Assembly (NCBI GenBank): GCA_003168375.1
Contig: PMSI01000002.1
Location: 62,001-126,000 of the forward strand
Direction: 5' to 3'
DNA: 64,000 nt
Source: Vulcanimicrobiota bacterium
GTDB taxonomy: Bacteria; Vulcanimicrobiota; Vulcanimicrobiia; Vulcanimicrobiales; Vulcanimicrobiaceae
Within the stretch, counting starts at the first letter, position 1. Every line of letters begins with the position of its first letter. The position numbers were made by a program, and so were the translations under genes. Below, piece after piece: positions 44,275 through 52,530 of the stretch. The notes under the pieces were generated by a model. It was not told where the DNA came from. It worked only from the letters and a program-made list of their open reading frames with translations, and made no database searches.

Positions 44275-47052
44275 ATGGGCGTGCTCGTAGACCGTCGCCG
44301 AGTGCTGCAGCGCATCCGCCGATCGGCGGCGCCGCTGATCGCGCTCGTCGCGCCGGCGGGGTACGGCAAGAGCTACATCGCGCAGCGCATCGCGCGCGAG
44401 GATCCGCACTGGGCGATCGTCGATGCGAACGTGACGCCGGATGCTGCCGCCTTCGCGCAAGCGCTCGCCGTGGTGCCGATCCTCTCCGGCGGGGAAAGCC
44501 GTGACCTGCACGGCCTCGTCGCTGCGTGGAGCGCCTGCCCCGAACCGATCACGCTGATCCTCGAAAACCTCGAAAGCGCCACCGCCCCCGATCTGCTCCA
44601 TGCCGTGACCGCGCTCGTCCGTTCGCGTCCGGCTACCGGAAAGCTGATCATGTGCGCCCGCCGGGCGCTCGCCATCGAGCTCAGCGACTTCGCCGCACCG
44701 CATCTCATCGCAATGCTGCGCGCCGACGACCTGAGCTTCGACCAGGCCGAGATGGCGCAGCTCTTCGCCGAGACGGAGGCGGACGCAACCGCGCTGTTCC
44801 GTGCCTCTCGCTTCACCGAAGGCTGGCCCGTCGTCGCGCTCTATCTTCAGCGGCTCATGCAAGAAGGCGCGTTCGATCCGCAGCTCGACACGGTTCCGGA
44901 TGCGCTGCTGACCGAGCTCTTCGACTACGTCGACGCGCAGGTCATCGGAAAGCTGCCGGCTCCGGCGCTGCGCGCGTTGATCGCCGCCTCCGGCTGGAGC
45001 GACCTCACCGACGCCGAGATCGAGGCCGCGTACGGCGAGTCCGGTGCGATCGCAGATCTCGTGCGCGTGCATCAGCTCGCCCGCCCCGGCGCACAGGAAC
45101 GCGTCGAGCTCCATCCGCTCGTCCGGCGGACCGTTGCACAGCGGCATAGCCGGCAGCTCACCGCCGCGATGCGGTCGATGGCGGAGCGGTTCGTCGCCGA
45201 CGAACGCTTCGCACGCGCGGCGGAGTGCTATCTCATGGCCGACGACATCGGCGCCGCCGCCGACTGCGCGACGCAGGCGGAGGGCGGCTTCCTGACGCTG
45301 GTCGGGATGCCTCCGTCGGGCGGCTCGTACAGCGACGATGAGGCCGGGCTCGCGAGGAACCCGGAGATTCGGCTGGCGATCTTGTCGGCGCGACGGCTCA
45401 TCGAACCCTCGCGCGACCTTCCGCGCGAAGCCCTTTCCGTGCTCGAATCGACGCGTGGGGAAACGCCGGCACTCGACAAGGCCGCGCTCGGGGTCGCCGT
45501 CCTCGCGCTTCTCGACGCCGGACGAAGCGCCGAGGCCGCCGCGTTGATCGACGAAGCACCGCTCGAGGACAGTGAACCGGCGAACGGTCCGGAACTGGTG
45601 CTGCTCACCGCACGGCTGGCGCTGTTCGGCCACCTCGGGCACTTCGAGGACGGCATGCGGCTGTGGCAGCCGCTGCGGCGCCGAATCCACGGCAACCCGG
45701 TTTGGCTCTCCCAGCTGCTTCGGTTCGAAGTGCAGGCGGCTCGGGCGCGCGCGCGCTGGGAGGTGGAGCACGAAGCGCTCGAACGGATGGTCTCGCTCGC
45801 GCGCAGCGGGCGCGCCGTCCCGCTGATCGGGCTTGCGCTGGCCGAGGCGGTGTTCGGTTCCTGGCTCGCCGGCGAAGACGCCCTCTTCGAGACGTACCGC
45901 ACGGGTCTCGTCGCCCTGGTCGAGCGCTACGACATTCCCGCGCTGCTGCGCTTTTCGCTGGCGGCCTGCGGACACGCGCCGCGGGTCGACCACAGCGACG
46001 CACCCTTGTGGGACGCGCGCGCGTTCCTGATCGCCGCCGCCGACGCCCAGGACGGGGCGCTCGCCGCGCGCTACGTGCAAGCCGCAATCCAAGCCGCCGA
46101 CATCGCCGACGGCCCGCTGATGAAGGTGCTCGCGCGCGTCGCTGCCGCCGAGAAATTCGGTTCGGCGCGCGGACGCCTGCGCGAAGCGCTCGCGCTGTGC
46201 GATACGATCGAATCCGCTCCGCTGCGCGACTCGGTCGCGGCGCTGTCGGAACTCGGCGACGTGCGCGGGATGCTGGCCCCGCTGGTGAACCGCCTGCGTC
46301 ACCGTACGTCGATCGTCGTCGCCGCCGAGGACGCTCCGCTGATGATCTCGCTCGCCGACGGCACGGTGTCGCGCGGCGACGAGCGCATCGACGTCTCCGA
46401 AGGCGTGCTCGCGCTGCTCCTCGCGCTCGCCGTCGAAGCGCAAGCGGTCACGCGAGACCGTCTGGTCGATCGCCTGTGGCCCGACCTGCAGGACGAATCG
46501 GCCTACAACGCGCTGAAGATGTGCGTGCATCGCACGCGCCAGCAGCTCGCGTCCCCCGGCGCGATCGCCGTCTCCCGCGGCGGTTACGCGCTCGCACCGG
46601 AGATCGACGTCGACCTGCGCCGGCTGCAGCGCACGCTGGAGTGGATCCGGCGCGACACGGTGCCGGCGACGGAGATGCCGCAGCTCGAAGCGACCTTCCA
46701 ATCCCTGATACGCGGGCGGCCGGCGGCCTTCGCAGACTGGGAATGGTTCGAACCGGTCGAGCAGACACTCGAAGCTGCGACGCACGAGGTCGGCGCGTAT
46801 ATCGCCGCGCGCGCGCTGCGTGAGGGCGACGACGTCCGTGCGCTCGGCATCGCCCAGGCGTTGACGAAACTCGACCCGCTCAACGAGAGCGCCCGTCAGA
46901 TCGCGATCAGCGCCCACATCGCCGCGAACGATCGGAGCGCGGCGATCCTGGAGTACCGCGCCTACAAGGCGCTGTTACGAACCGAGCTCGACGTCGAGCC
47001 GTCGGCCGACCTCAAGCGCCTGCTCGAGGGCGAGCTCGTGACGGCCCGCTAA
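44275..47052 (+). CDS. SARP/BTAD-type transcriptional regulator with N-terminal NTPase
   Basis: 925 residues. The N terminus carries a P-loop (APAGYGKS, residues 26-33) and a STAND-like ATPase region to about 320, as in MalT-type regulators. A helical TPR-like region spans about 330-680. Residues about 690-760 form an OmpR/PhoB-type winged helix (VSEGVLALLLALAVEAQAVT, RDRLVDRLWPDLQDESAYNA), and about 775-922 the bacterial transcriptional activator domain (LDPLNESARQIAISAHIAAN). SARP-type factors bind 11-bp direct repeats near the -10. Such repeats precede this gene, its neighbours and both arms of the Tad locus, so it is the likely activator. The effector is unknown. Confidence 0.85.
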   Translation: MGVLVDRRRVLQRIRRSAAPLIALVAPAGYGKSYIAQRIAREDPHWAIVDANVTPDAAAFAQALAVVPILSGGESRDLHGLVAAWSACPEPITLILENLESATAPDLLHAVTALVRSRPATGKLIMCARRALAIELSDFAAPHLIAMLRADDLSFDQAEMAQLFAETEADATALFRASRFTEGWPVVALYLQRLMQEGAFDPQLDTVPDALLTELFDYVDAQVIGKLPAPALRALIAASGWSDLTDAEIEAAYGESGAIADLVRVHQLARPGAQERVELHPLVRRTVAQRHSRQLTAAMRSMAERFVADERFARAAECYLMADDIGAAADCATQAEGGFLTLVGMPPSGGSYSDDEAGLARNPEIRLAILSARRLIEPSRDLPREALSVLESTRGETPALDKAALGVAVLALLDAGRSAEAAALIDEAPLEDSEPANGPELVLLTARLALFGHLGHFEDGMRLWQPLRRRIHGNPVWLSQLLRFEVQAARARARWEVEHEALERMVSLARSGRAVPLIGLALAEAVFGSWLAGEDALFETYRTGLVALVERYDIPALLRFSLAACGHAPRVDHSDAPLWDARAFLIAAADAQDGALAARYVQAAIQAADIADGPLMKVLARVAAAEKFGSARGRLREALALCDTIESAPLRDSVAALSELGDVRGMLAPLVNRLRHRTSIVVAAEDAPLMISLADGTVSRGDERIDVSEGVLALLLALAVEAQAVTRDRLVDRLWPDLQDESAYNALKMCVHRTRQQLASPGAIAVSRGGYALAPEIDVDLRRLQRTLEWIRRDTVPATEMPQLEATFQSLIRGRPAAFADWEWFEPVEQTLEAATHEVGAYIAARALREGDDVRALGIAQALTKLDPLNESARQIAISAHIAANDRSAAILEYRAYKALLRTELDVEPSADLKRLLEGELVTAR

Positions 47053-47063
47053 CACTGCGTGGG

Positions 47064-47657
47064 CTAACAGTTGCCGTGGACGGTGTACGTCCCGCCGAGC
47101 GCCGCGACGACCGACGCGCCGACGTGGCTGGTGCAGTACATGATCAACGCCGGCGAGGCGGTGTGGACGTATCCGAGCGTGGCCGACACGGTACCGTTGG
47201 CGCCGAGCGTCGCCGTGAGATACGACGGCAGGACCAGCGTACCGCTGACGTTGTGGGTGGTGACGCTGAGATAGCGGTACGCGTCGGTCGAGACGGCGGT
47301 GAACCCGGCGGTCGTGATCGTACACGTCGCCGCGGGTACCGAGTCGGTCTTCCAGAACCCCTGCGCGACGGAACCGCTGCGCGAACCGTTGAGCGTGCTC
47401 AGGGTGTCGGTGACGACCGCGGCCGGGCAGAGGTTCGTCGGCGCCGCATTCGCGGCGATCGTCGAATACAGCTGGGCCGCGCCGTAGGTGGCCGACCCTT
47501 CGTATGAGACCGTCGCACCGTAACGGACCGCGCTCTGGGCGCGTTCTTCGAGGATGCCGAAACGCGCGAAGTAGAGGACCGCGAACATCAGCACGAGCGC
47601 GATCGGAAGGAAGACCGCCGTCTCGATGAGGGCTTGTCCGCGCTGCGCGTGCATCAT
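47064..47657 (-). CDS. TadE-like pilus assembly protein
   Basis: 197 residues. The N terminus QRGQALIETAVFLPIALVLMF is the TadE-type membrane anchor, with a glutamate four residues into the hydrophobic helix as in pilin-like proteins, followed by FARFGILEERAQSAVRYGA. The periplasmic part is Thr/Ala-rich with three cysteines. ATG 47657 overlaps the preceding stop. It is the last gene of the minus arm of the Tad locus. TadE-type pseudopilins help assemble or retract the Flp pilus. Its end is 11 bases from the convergent regulator stop. Confidence 0.82.
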   Translation of the reverse strand: MMHAQRGQALIETAVFLPIALVLMFAVLYFARFGILEERAQSAVRYGATVSYEGSATYGAAQLYSTIAANAAPTNLCPAAVVTDTLSTLNGSRSGSVAQGFWKTDSVPAATCTITTAGFTAVSTDAYRYLSVTTHNVSGTLVLPSYLTATLGANGTVSATLGYVHTASPALIMYCTSHVGASVVAALGGTYTVHGNC

Positions 47658-48469
47658 GAGCACCCGTAGCCGGCGACGGCCGCGGCCGGGCGCACGGATC
47701 CCGCCACGTACCACGTCATGTTGACGCTGAGGCTCTTGAACGAGACGCCGTATTCAGTGGGAACGCCGACGCCGGCGGGAGACTCGTCGGGCTGATACGC
47801 CACGCCTGTGCTCGGGTTCACGTTCCCCGGTACGAACGTCTCGCTGATCGGCGAAAGGACGGCCAGACTATGGCCGATCGCCGTGAACGTCGCGCCCGTC
47901 GCCTTTCCGAGCAACGTCGGGGACAGCAGAGGGATCTTCTTGCATGCGATCACATCGACGGACTCCGACGCACCGTTGATCTTCGTCGTGTAGGTGAAGG
48001 CGCAGTCGAAGACGGCGCAACTCGTCGACGCGAGCGCGACCGCCTTGTCGGCACCGTTGACGAGGCCACCCCCCGCGTATGTTTGCGCTGCCGTCATCGA
48101 GGCCACGATCTGCGTGTACTTCGCTTGCGCGGCGTTGTACGCCGCGAGCAACTTGACGTAGTCCGCGTCGCACGCGCTCGACGACCCGCAGTGGCTCGGA
48201 TCATTGACGACATTGACCATCGACTGGAGCAGGTACCGCATGCGCGTCTCCTCGACGGCCGCCGCGAACTGCAGCGTCGTCTTCTCGTTGTACATGTTGG
48301 CGTCCGTCGAGATACCGGCCGCGGCGGCGCTGTCCGCCGCGTTCTGCGCGCGGATCTGCCAGCGCACCGTGTTCGTGTAGTTCGTCATGAAGAACAGCAG
48401 CGTCAGCGTCGCCGCGATCGACAGGGTCCAGAGCGGGAGTGTCTGCCCGCGTTCACCCTCGCGGTTCAC
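47654..48469 (-). CDS. TadG-like pilus assembly protein
   Basis: 271 residues from the GTG that overlaps the previous stop (TCGTGA). GERGQTLPLWTLSIAATLTL forms the N-terminal membrane helix, followed by WQIRAQNAADSAAAAGIS, the conserved TadE/TadG extension after the helix. The remainder is periplasmic with several cysteines (SHCGSSSACDAD, STSCAVFDCAFTY) and no von Willebrand domain, so it is a short TadG. It is coupled by four-base overlaps to both neighbours in the minus arm. Confidence 0.78.
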   Translation of the reverse strand: MNREGERGQTLPLWTLSIAATLTLLFFMTNYTNTVRWQIRAQNAADSAAAAGISTDANMYNEKTTLQFAAAVEETRMRYLLQSMVNVVNDPSHCGSSSACDADYVKLLAAYNAAQAKYTQIVASMTAAQTYAGGGLVNGADKAVALASTSCAVFDCAFTYTTKINGASESVDVIACKKIPLLSPTLLGKATGATFTAIGHSLAVLSPISETFVPGNVNPSTGVAYQPDESPAGVGVPTEYGVSFKSLSVNMTWYVAGSVRPAAAVAGYGCS

Positions 48470-49209
48470 GAGCACGCTTTCCCGTCGTCCCAGCCGTAGA
48501 CCACGTAGAGCGGGCTCCACGACATCGTCACGTCCCACACCGAGTAGGGTCCGGTACTGTAGTGCGGGCGCGACGACGGGAAGGAGAGCGAGGCGTACGT
48601 CGCCTGCCGGCAGCTCCATTCCGCGAACGGGCCGGTAAAGTAGTAGTAGTAATAGTTCCAGTCGCAGCCGCAATAGCCCTCACCGTCGTCGCCCCAGCCG
48701 TAACCGTCCCAGTTGTAGTTGTCGCAGTTCGACTGTTGGGGCAGGCCGGGCTGCGCGATCCCGAGCGGACGGTTCGCGGCGGAATTGCCCGACGCGTCAC
48801 GGTAGTTGGTCAGCACGTTGGTGCTCGTGAACGCGCCCAGCGTTCCCGCGAGCGGCGTCACGCGTTCGGTCGCACCGGAGCGCAGCCCGATCGCTGCCGG
48901 GGCACCGGGGATGCTCGGTGCAGACGCGGTCGTCGCGATCGTCGCGGTGACCGACGCGCTGGCCGGCGCGACGGCGATCCCGGCGGTGGGGATCGTGCCG
49001 AAGACGGAGTTCGCCGCCGTCGTCGCGCGCGCCACGCCGGACGTCGGACTCTGCGCATAGGTGTGTGCGGTGACGAACGCCGCGCCGTCCTGGGTCGACT
49101 GTTTGAAGCCGAGCGCGCCCAACTGCATCGTGCCGAGCAGCACGATCATGGCGATCCCGATCGAAAACGCCGTTTCGACCAGCGCGGCGCCGCGCGAAAA
49201 GCCGGTCAC
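48466..49209 (-). CDS. TadE-like protein with Tyr/Trp/Gly-rich C-terminal region
   Basis: 247 residues. The start SRGAALVETAFSIGIAMIVL is a TadE-type pilin-like anchor with glutamate in the helix. After a Thr/Ala-rich stretch, residues about 165-200 are unusually rich in Tyr, Trp, Asp, Gly and Cys (NYNWDGYGWGDDGEGYCGC), ending in aromatic-rich SVWDVTMSWSPLYVVYGW. That composition is odd for a TadE protein and may indicate metal binding or surface exposure. It overlaps the small pilin-like gene and the TadG-like gene by four bases each. Confidence 0.75.
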   Translation of the reverse strand: MTGFSRGAALVETAFSIGIAMIVLLGTMQLGALGFKQSTQDGAAFVTAHTYAQSPTSGVARATTAANSVFGTIPTAGIAVAPASASVTATIATTASAPSIPGAPAAIGLRSGATERVTPLAGTLGAFTSTNVLTNYRDASGNSAANRPLGIAQPGLPQQSNCDNYNWDGYGWGDDGEGYCGCDWNYYYYYFTGPFAEWSCRQATYASLSFPSSRPHYSTGPYSVWDVTMSWSPLYVVYGWDDGKACS

Positions 49210-49388
49210 GGCGGCGACGTCCCCAGGCCGCTGAGGTTCGTGCTGGTCGTCCCGTAGGTGGTCGTGCAGATCGTGACGATCGTGGCTAAGGCGCCGATCA
49301 TCGCCACGGACAGCACGGCGGTGATGACGGCATATTGGACCACCGCGATCGCTGAGTCGTCGGCGAGCATCCGCAGCAGCGCCGTCAC
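49206..49388 (-). CDS. Flp-like small pilin in the secretin arm
   Basis: 60 residues: LADDSAIAVVQYAVITAVLSV is a charged segment followed by a pilin-like helix with the Tyr of Flp proteins, but the glutamate normally before the tyrosine (VEY) is Gln (VQY). It may be a minor or divergent Flp pilin. GTG 49388 overlaps the secretin stop by four bases. It is second in the minus arm, where assembly rather than structural genes predominate. Confidence 0.7.
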   Translation of the reverse strand: MTALLRMLADDSAIAVVQYAVITAVLSVAMIGALATIVTICTTTYGTTSTNLSGLGTSPP

Positions 49389-50788
49389 TTCGTGATCACG
49401 GTCGGCGTCATCACGAAGATGATGTCCGTCTGCGACGACTGGTAGCGCGTCGAGCGAAAGAGCTTGCCGATGATCGGGAGATCGCCGAGGAACGGGACCT
49501 TCTGGATCGAGCGCTGCTCGACGTGGCGCATCAGTCCGCCAAGCACGATGCTCTCACCGGACTGCGTGACGACGTCGGTGGTCAGGCGGCTGGTGCGCAG
49601 CGCCGGAATCACGAAGCCGCCGGTGCTGACGCCGTTCTGAAAGTCGAGGTCCGAGACCTCGGGCGTGATCTTCGCTTCGACGGCGCCGCTGCCGAGCAGC
49701 GTCGGCGTGATGTTGAGCCGGACGCCGTATTCTTTGTACACGATGGCGACCTGTCCGACGCCGGAGGCGTACGGGATCGGCACTTCGCCGCCGACGAGGA
49801 AGCTTGCGGCCGTCCCGGGCAGCGTGACAAGGTTCGGCTCGGAGAGCAACGTCGCGTCGCCGCTCGACACGAGCAAATCCAACGTCGGCGCGAGCCGGGT
49901 GGTGCGCACGAACGCCCCGATGGTGAGCGCCTTGCCGACGCCGAGGGCCGTTTCAACGATCGGGAACATCGGCGCGCCCAGCAGGACGTTGCCGGGGTTG
50001 ACCGGATCCGGCGTACCGGCTTGCAGGCGCACACCGAGTTGATCGAGCGCGCTCTTGTCGACTTCGTACACGCGGACTTTGACCTGGATCTGCGAGACGG
50101 TCGCGACCTCGAGCCGATCGGTCACTTTCGCGTCCGCGGCGAGAAACGGTCCGGCCAGACCGCGAACCCGCGCCAACACCCATTCGGCACGCGTCCGGTC
50201 TTGGACCGGCCCGCTAACGATCAAGCCGCCCTTACCGTCGGAGTCGACGCGCACGTCGGGTCCAGCGGCGTCCGTGATCCGCTGTTGCAGCGCGCCGAGC
50301 GGATGCATGACCGTCACCGCGTTCACGACCGCGTACTTGCGTGCGGCCGCCAGCTTGTCGAAGCGCGAGACGACGTCGTTGACCACCGCGAGTTCGCGCG
50401 GGTCGTCGACGTTGCCGCGAACCACGATCGCTCGATCGAACGCTCGCACGACGACGCCCGGGTAGGGAATCGCCGATTGCACCATCGCCGCCAAGCGGTC
50501 GGCGGTATCCTCGCTGACGTCGATCTGATACTCGCTTCGCTGCGTCTTCGTCCATACGATCGCGGTCGTGTGGCCGGGCGCTCGCCCGGTGATCAGCAGC
50601 TGCGTGTCGCCGACGGCGCGGATCGAGACGATCGCACGGTCACCGACCGCGACGCGTTCGACCGCCCGCTCGTCGATGACGATCGAGTGTCCGGTTTGCA
50701 CGGTGATCGAACGCACGGTCTGCGCACTAGCGGGCGAGAGTGTGCCGAGAACGGCGAGCAGGCCGGCGGCGACGAGAATGCGGTGCAT
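49385..50788 (-). CDS. rcpA: Tad/Flp pilus outer-membrane secretin
   Basis: 467 residues with a signal peptide (HRILVAAGLLAVLG, ending ASA). The N-terminal BON-like/pilus-formation part (about 20-90) has VQTGHSIVIDERAVERVAVGD-type strands and ITGRAPGHTTAIVW. The secretin core (about 230-467) has the signature VPFLGDLPIIGKLFRSTRY followed by QSSQTDIIFVMTPTVI. It forms the outer-membrane ring through which the Flp pilus passes. ATG 50788 is chosen because it lies exactly 27 bases after the GTTAC box, as in the other promoters of this set. It heads the five-gene minus arm. Confidence 0.92.
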   Translation of the reverse strand: MHRILVAAGLLAVLGTLSPASAQTVRSITVQTGHSIVIDERAVERVAVGDRAIVSIRAVGDTQLLITGRAPGHTTAIVWTKTQRSEYQIDVSEDTADRLAAMVQSAIPYPGVVVRAFDRAIVVRGNVDDPRELAVVNDVVSRFDKLAAARKYAVVNAVTVMHPLGALQQRITDAAGPDVRVDSDGKGGLIVSGPVQDRTRAEWVLARVRGLAGPFLAADAKVTDRLEVATVSQIQVKVRVYEVDKSALDQLGVRLQAGTPDPVNPGNVLLGAPMFPIVETALGVGKALTIGAFVRTTRLAPTLDLLVSSGDATLLSEPNLVTLPGTAASFLVGGEVPIPYASGVGQVAIVYKEYGVRLNITPTLLGSGAVEAKITPEVSDLDFQNGVSTGGFVIPALRTSRLTTDVVTQSGESIVLGGLMRHVEQRSIQKVPFLGDLPIIGKLFRSTRYQSSQTDIIFVMTPTVITK

Positions 50789-50794
50789 GGCACT

Positions 50795-50878
50795 CATCAT
50801 CCGCACCGCAGTAACGGCCAAGTGTCCCCGTGAGCGACCTGTTGCCGACCCCGCTTCGTTACCCCAAGCCGGTACGCT
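50795..50878. promoter_or_regulatory. divergent SARP-type promoters of the two Tad arms
   Basis: Minus direction: GTTAC at 50815-50811, -10-like GATGAT at 50801-50796, secretin ATG 27 bases after the G. Plus direction: GTTAC at 50858-50862, a 10-base gap and -10 box TACGCT at 50873-50878; the presumed transcript start is 50885, 27 bases after the G. The facing GTAAC/GTTAC elements are 47 bases apart, the same spacing as in the promoters at 43478 and 44115. Confidence 0.6.
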
Positions 50879-50945
50879 AGGTCCATGCGACGCGGTCCGT
50901 CAGATCAGCGCCGCGTCACCCACCGCCATTACAGGAAGCACCTAC

Positions 50946-51107
50946 TTGTACAACTCCTTCATCGCCATGCTCCGCAACGACGACGGCGCCACCCTCGTCG
51001 AATACTCGCTGGTCGTCGCGCTCATCGCCGTCGTCTGCATCGCTGCAGTGACGTCGCTCGGCAACAAGATCAACAACAAGCTCAACAACGCAGCGAACTC
51101 GCTCTGA
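50946..51107 (+). CDS. flp: Flp-type major pilin
   Basis: 53 residues: MLRNDDGATLVEYSLVVALI is the classical Flp sequence, processed after DDGA-type residues ahead of the conserved Glu-Tyr, with one hydrophobic helix and an Asn/Lys-rich tail (NKINNKLNNAANSL). TTG 50946 is preferred because AGGAAG lies seven bases upstream; ATG 50967 inside is the alternative and gives 46 residues. The ATG at 50885 is in another frame. The stop overlaps the peptidase start (TGATG). It is the first gene of the plus arm after a leader of about 60 bases. Confidence 0.88.
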   Translation: MYNSFIAMLRNDDGATLVEYSLVVALIAVVCIAAVTSLGNKINNKLNNAANSL

Positions 51108-51631
51108 TGATCGCGCCGCCGTCCACTGCCCTCCTCGGGCTCGTGCTCGGCGCGTGCATCCTCGCAGCCGCGTCAGACGCCGTCTCCCGGCGCATCCCCA
51201 ACCTGATCCCGCTCGTGATCCTCATCGCAGTCGTGATCGAGCGGGCACATCAGGGCTGGGGCCCGCTCGGGAGCGGCCTGGGCGCGATGGCGATCGTGCT
51301 GATCCTCGGAACCTTCGCTCACGCCCACGGATGGTTCGGAGGCGGCGATGTCAAGCTCGCTGCCGCCGTCGCCGCCGCGTTCGGGCTACCGACCTGCTTC
51401 GCGTTCCTGCTCCTCACCGGAGCCTGCGGCGGAGTGGTCGCGCTCGTCACGCTCTTCGCCACACGCCGCCTGACGGCGCGGGAAGCACTGGTCACGCTCG
51501 ACGTGCTCGTGCGGTCCCGCATCGTCACGCTCCCAGACAAGAAGGCGACCGTTCCCTACGCGATTGCGATCGCGTTCGGAGCGCTCCTGACCACCGTTTC
51601 ACTCAGCTCCCCGGTGATGCATTTGCTATGA
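51107..51631 (+). CDS. cpaA: prepilin peptidase CpaA/TadV type
   Basis: 174 residues, an A24 aspartic membrane protease that cleaves the Flp leader. Both catalytic aspartates are visible: AASDAVSRRIPN near residue 24 and the GGGDVKLAAAVAAAFG motif near 82. About five membrane segments are predicted. It is a second-type (short) peptidase without the N-methylation domain. ATG 51107 overlaps the pilin stop, and its stop overlaps the CpaB start. A second related peptidase lies at 56160-56786 in the same arm. Confidence 0.9.
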   Translation: MIAPPSTALLGLVLGACILAAASDAVSRRIPNLIPLVILIAVVIERAHQGWGPLGSGLGAMAIVLILGTFAHAHGWFGGGDVKLAAAVAAAFGLPTCFAFLLLTGACGGVVALVTLFATRRLTAREALVTLDVLVRSRIVTLPDKKATVPYAIAIAFGALLTTVSLSSPVMHLL

Positions 51632-52530
51632 AAATCCCACCTCGTACGACGCTGATCGTCGCCGGCGCAATCGCCGCCGCGACCGGCTTTCTCACGCTGA
51701 ACTACGTCTCATCCGTGGGGCGCAGCGACGCGGCGCAGGCCGAGCCGCAGCTGGGGATCCTGGTCGCCCAACAGGACATCCCGGCACGCGCCACGATCGA
51801 CGTTTCGATGCTGAAGCGCGTCGAACGCCGCGCTTCGCAAGTCGAGCCAGGGGCGGTCACCGACGCGCACAAGGCGATCGGATCGCTGGCCCTCGTCTCG
51901 CTCCCGGCCGGTTCGACGATCACCGATTCGCGGATCGGCCGCCCGCAGAGCGTCGCTCTCGCGGTCGTCCTCAAGCGCGGCATGCGCGCCGTCAGCATCG
52001 GAATCGACCGCGTCAAAGCCGTTGGCGGCCTGATCCAGCCGGGCGATCGCGTCGATGTCATCGCCGTTCCGCCCCGCGTCGGCGACGAGACCCCGCAGGC
52101 GCGAACGATCATCTACGGCGCGCTCGTGCTCGCCTCGGGGATGCAGATGGAATCGGTCTCGCAGCCGACCTCGGCGCCGGGCCAGGACGCCGCGCAAAAT
52201 CTCACCACCGTGACCCTCGGCGTCACGCCGGCGCAAGCCGATCTGCTCGCGACCGCCGACGTCAACGCGACCCTCCGGCTCGCGCTCCGCTCTCCGCAGG
52301 AGCCGATCGGCAACGCTAAGCCCGAACGGTTTATCCTCCCCGTCGCGCCGGTCTCGACGCGCGCGGCCACCAGCTTCGCTCCGCCGCAGCCGATGCCGAT
52401 CACGGTCATGGCCCCGCCGGCCGCCGCACAGCCACGCCTAGCGCCCGTCGCCCGCACGCGCCCCGTCGTCCGCCGCGGCGTCGAAGTAATCGAAGAACAA
52501 ACGGTGACCCCGTCGGGCTCGGGTTCATGA
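51628..52530 (+). CDS. cpaB: Flp pilus assembly protein CpaB/RcpC
   Basis: 300 residues. An N-terminal membrane anchor (TLIVAGAIAAATGFLTLNYV) is followed by a SAF-like domain (LVAQQDIPARATIDVSMLKRV, ALVSLPAGSTITDSRI), the CpaB signature MRAVSIGIDRVKAVGGLIQPGDRVDVI, and a Pro-rich tail (about 250-300) with basic residues. CpaB proteins are periplasmic and thought to stabilise the secretin or assist pilin modification. It is coupled by ATGA overlaps on both sides. Confidence 0.92.
   Translation: MKIPPRTTLIVAGAIAAATGFLTLNYVSSVGRSDAAQAEPQLGILVAQQDIPARATIDVSMLKRVERRASQVEPGAVTDAHKAIGSLALVSLPAGSTITDSRIGRPQSVALAVVLKRGMRAVSIGIDRVKAVGGLIQPGDRVDVIAVPPRVGDETPQARTIIYGALVLASGMQMESVSQPTSAPGQDAAQNLTTVTLGVTPAQADLLATADVNATLRLALRSPQEPIGNAKPERFILPVAPVSTRAATSFAPPQPMPITVMAPPAAAQPRLAPVARTRPVVRRGVEVIEEQTVTPSGSGS

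Noticed and set aside
44269-46917. Very long open frame antisense to the SARP-like regulator, with similar long frames antisense to other genes (e.g. 3769-5790, 4835-7102, 7405-8835, 11739-13952)
   Set aside because: These are Arg-rich shadow frames caused by high GC and third-position bias; none shows motifs, and the opposite strand has clear domains or signal peptides.
50885-51106. ATG 50885 as a gene start reading into the prepilin peptidase frame
   Set aside because: The segment is Arg/His-rich and overlaps the real Flp pilin in another frame; the peptidase starts at ATG 51107. The ATG more likely marks the transcript start.
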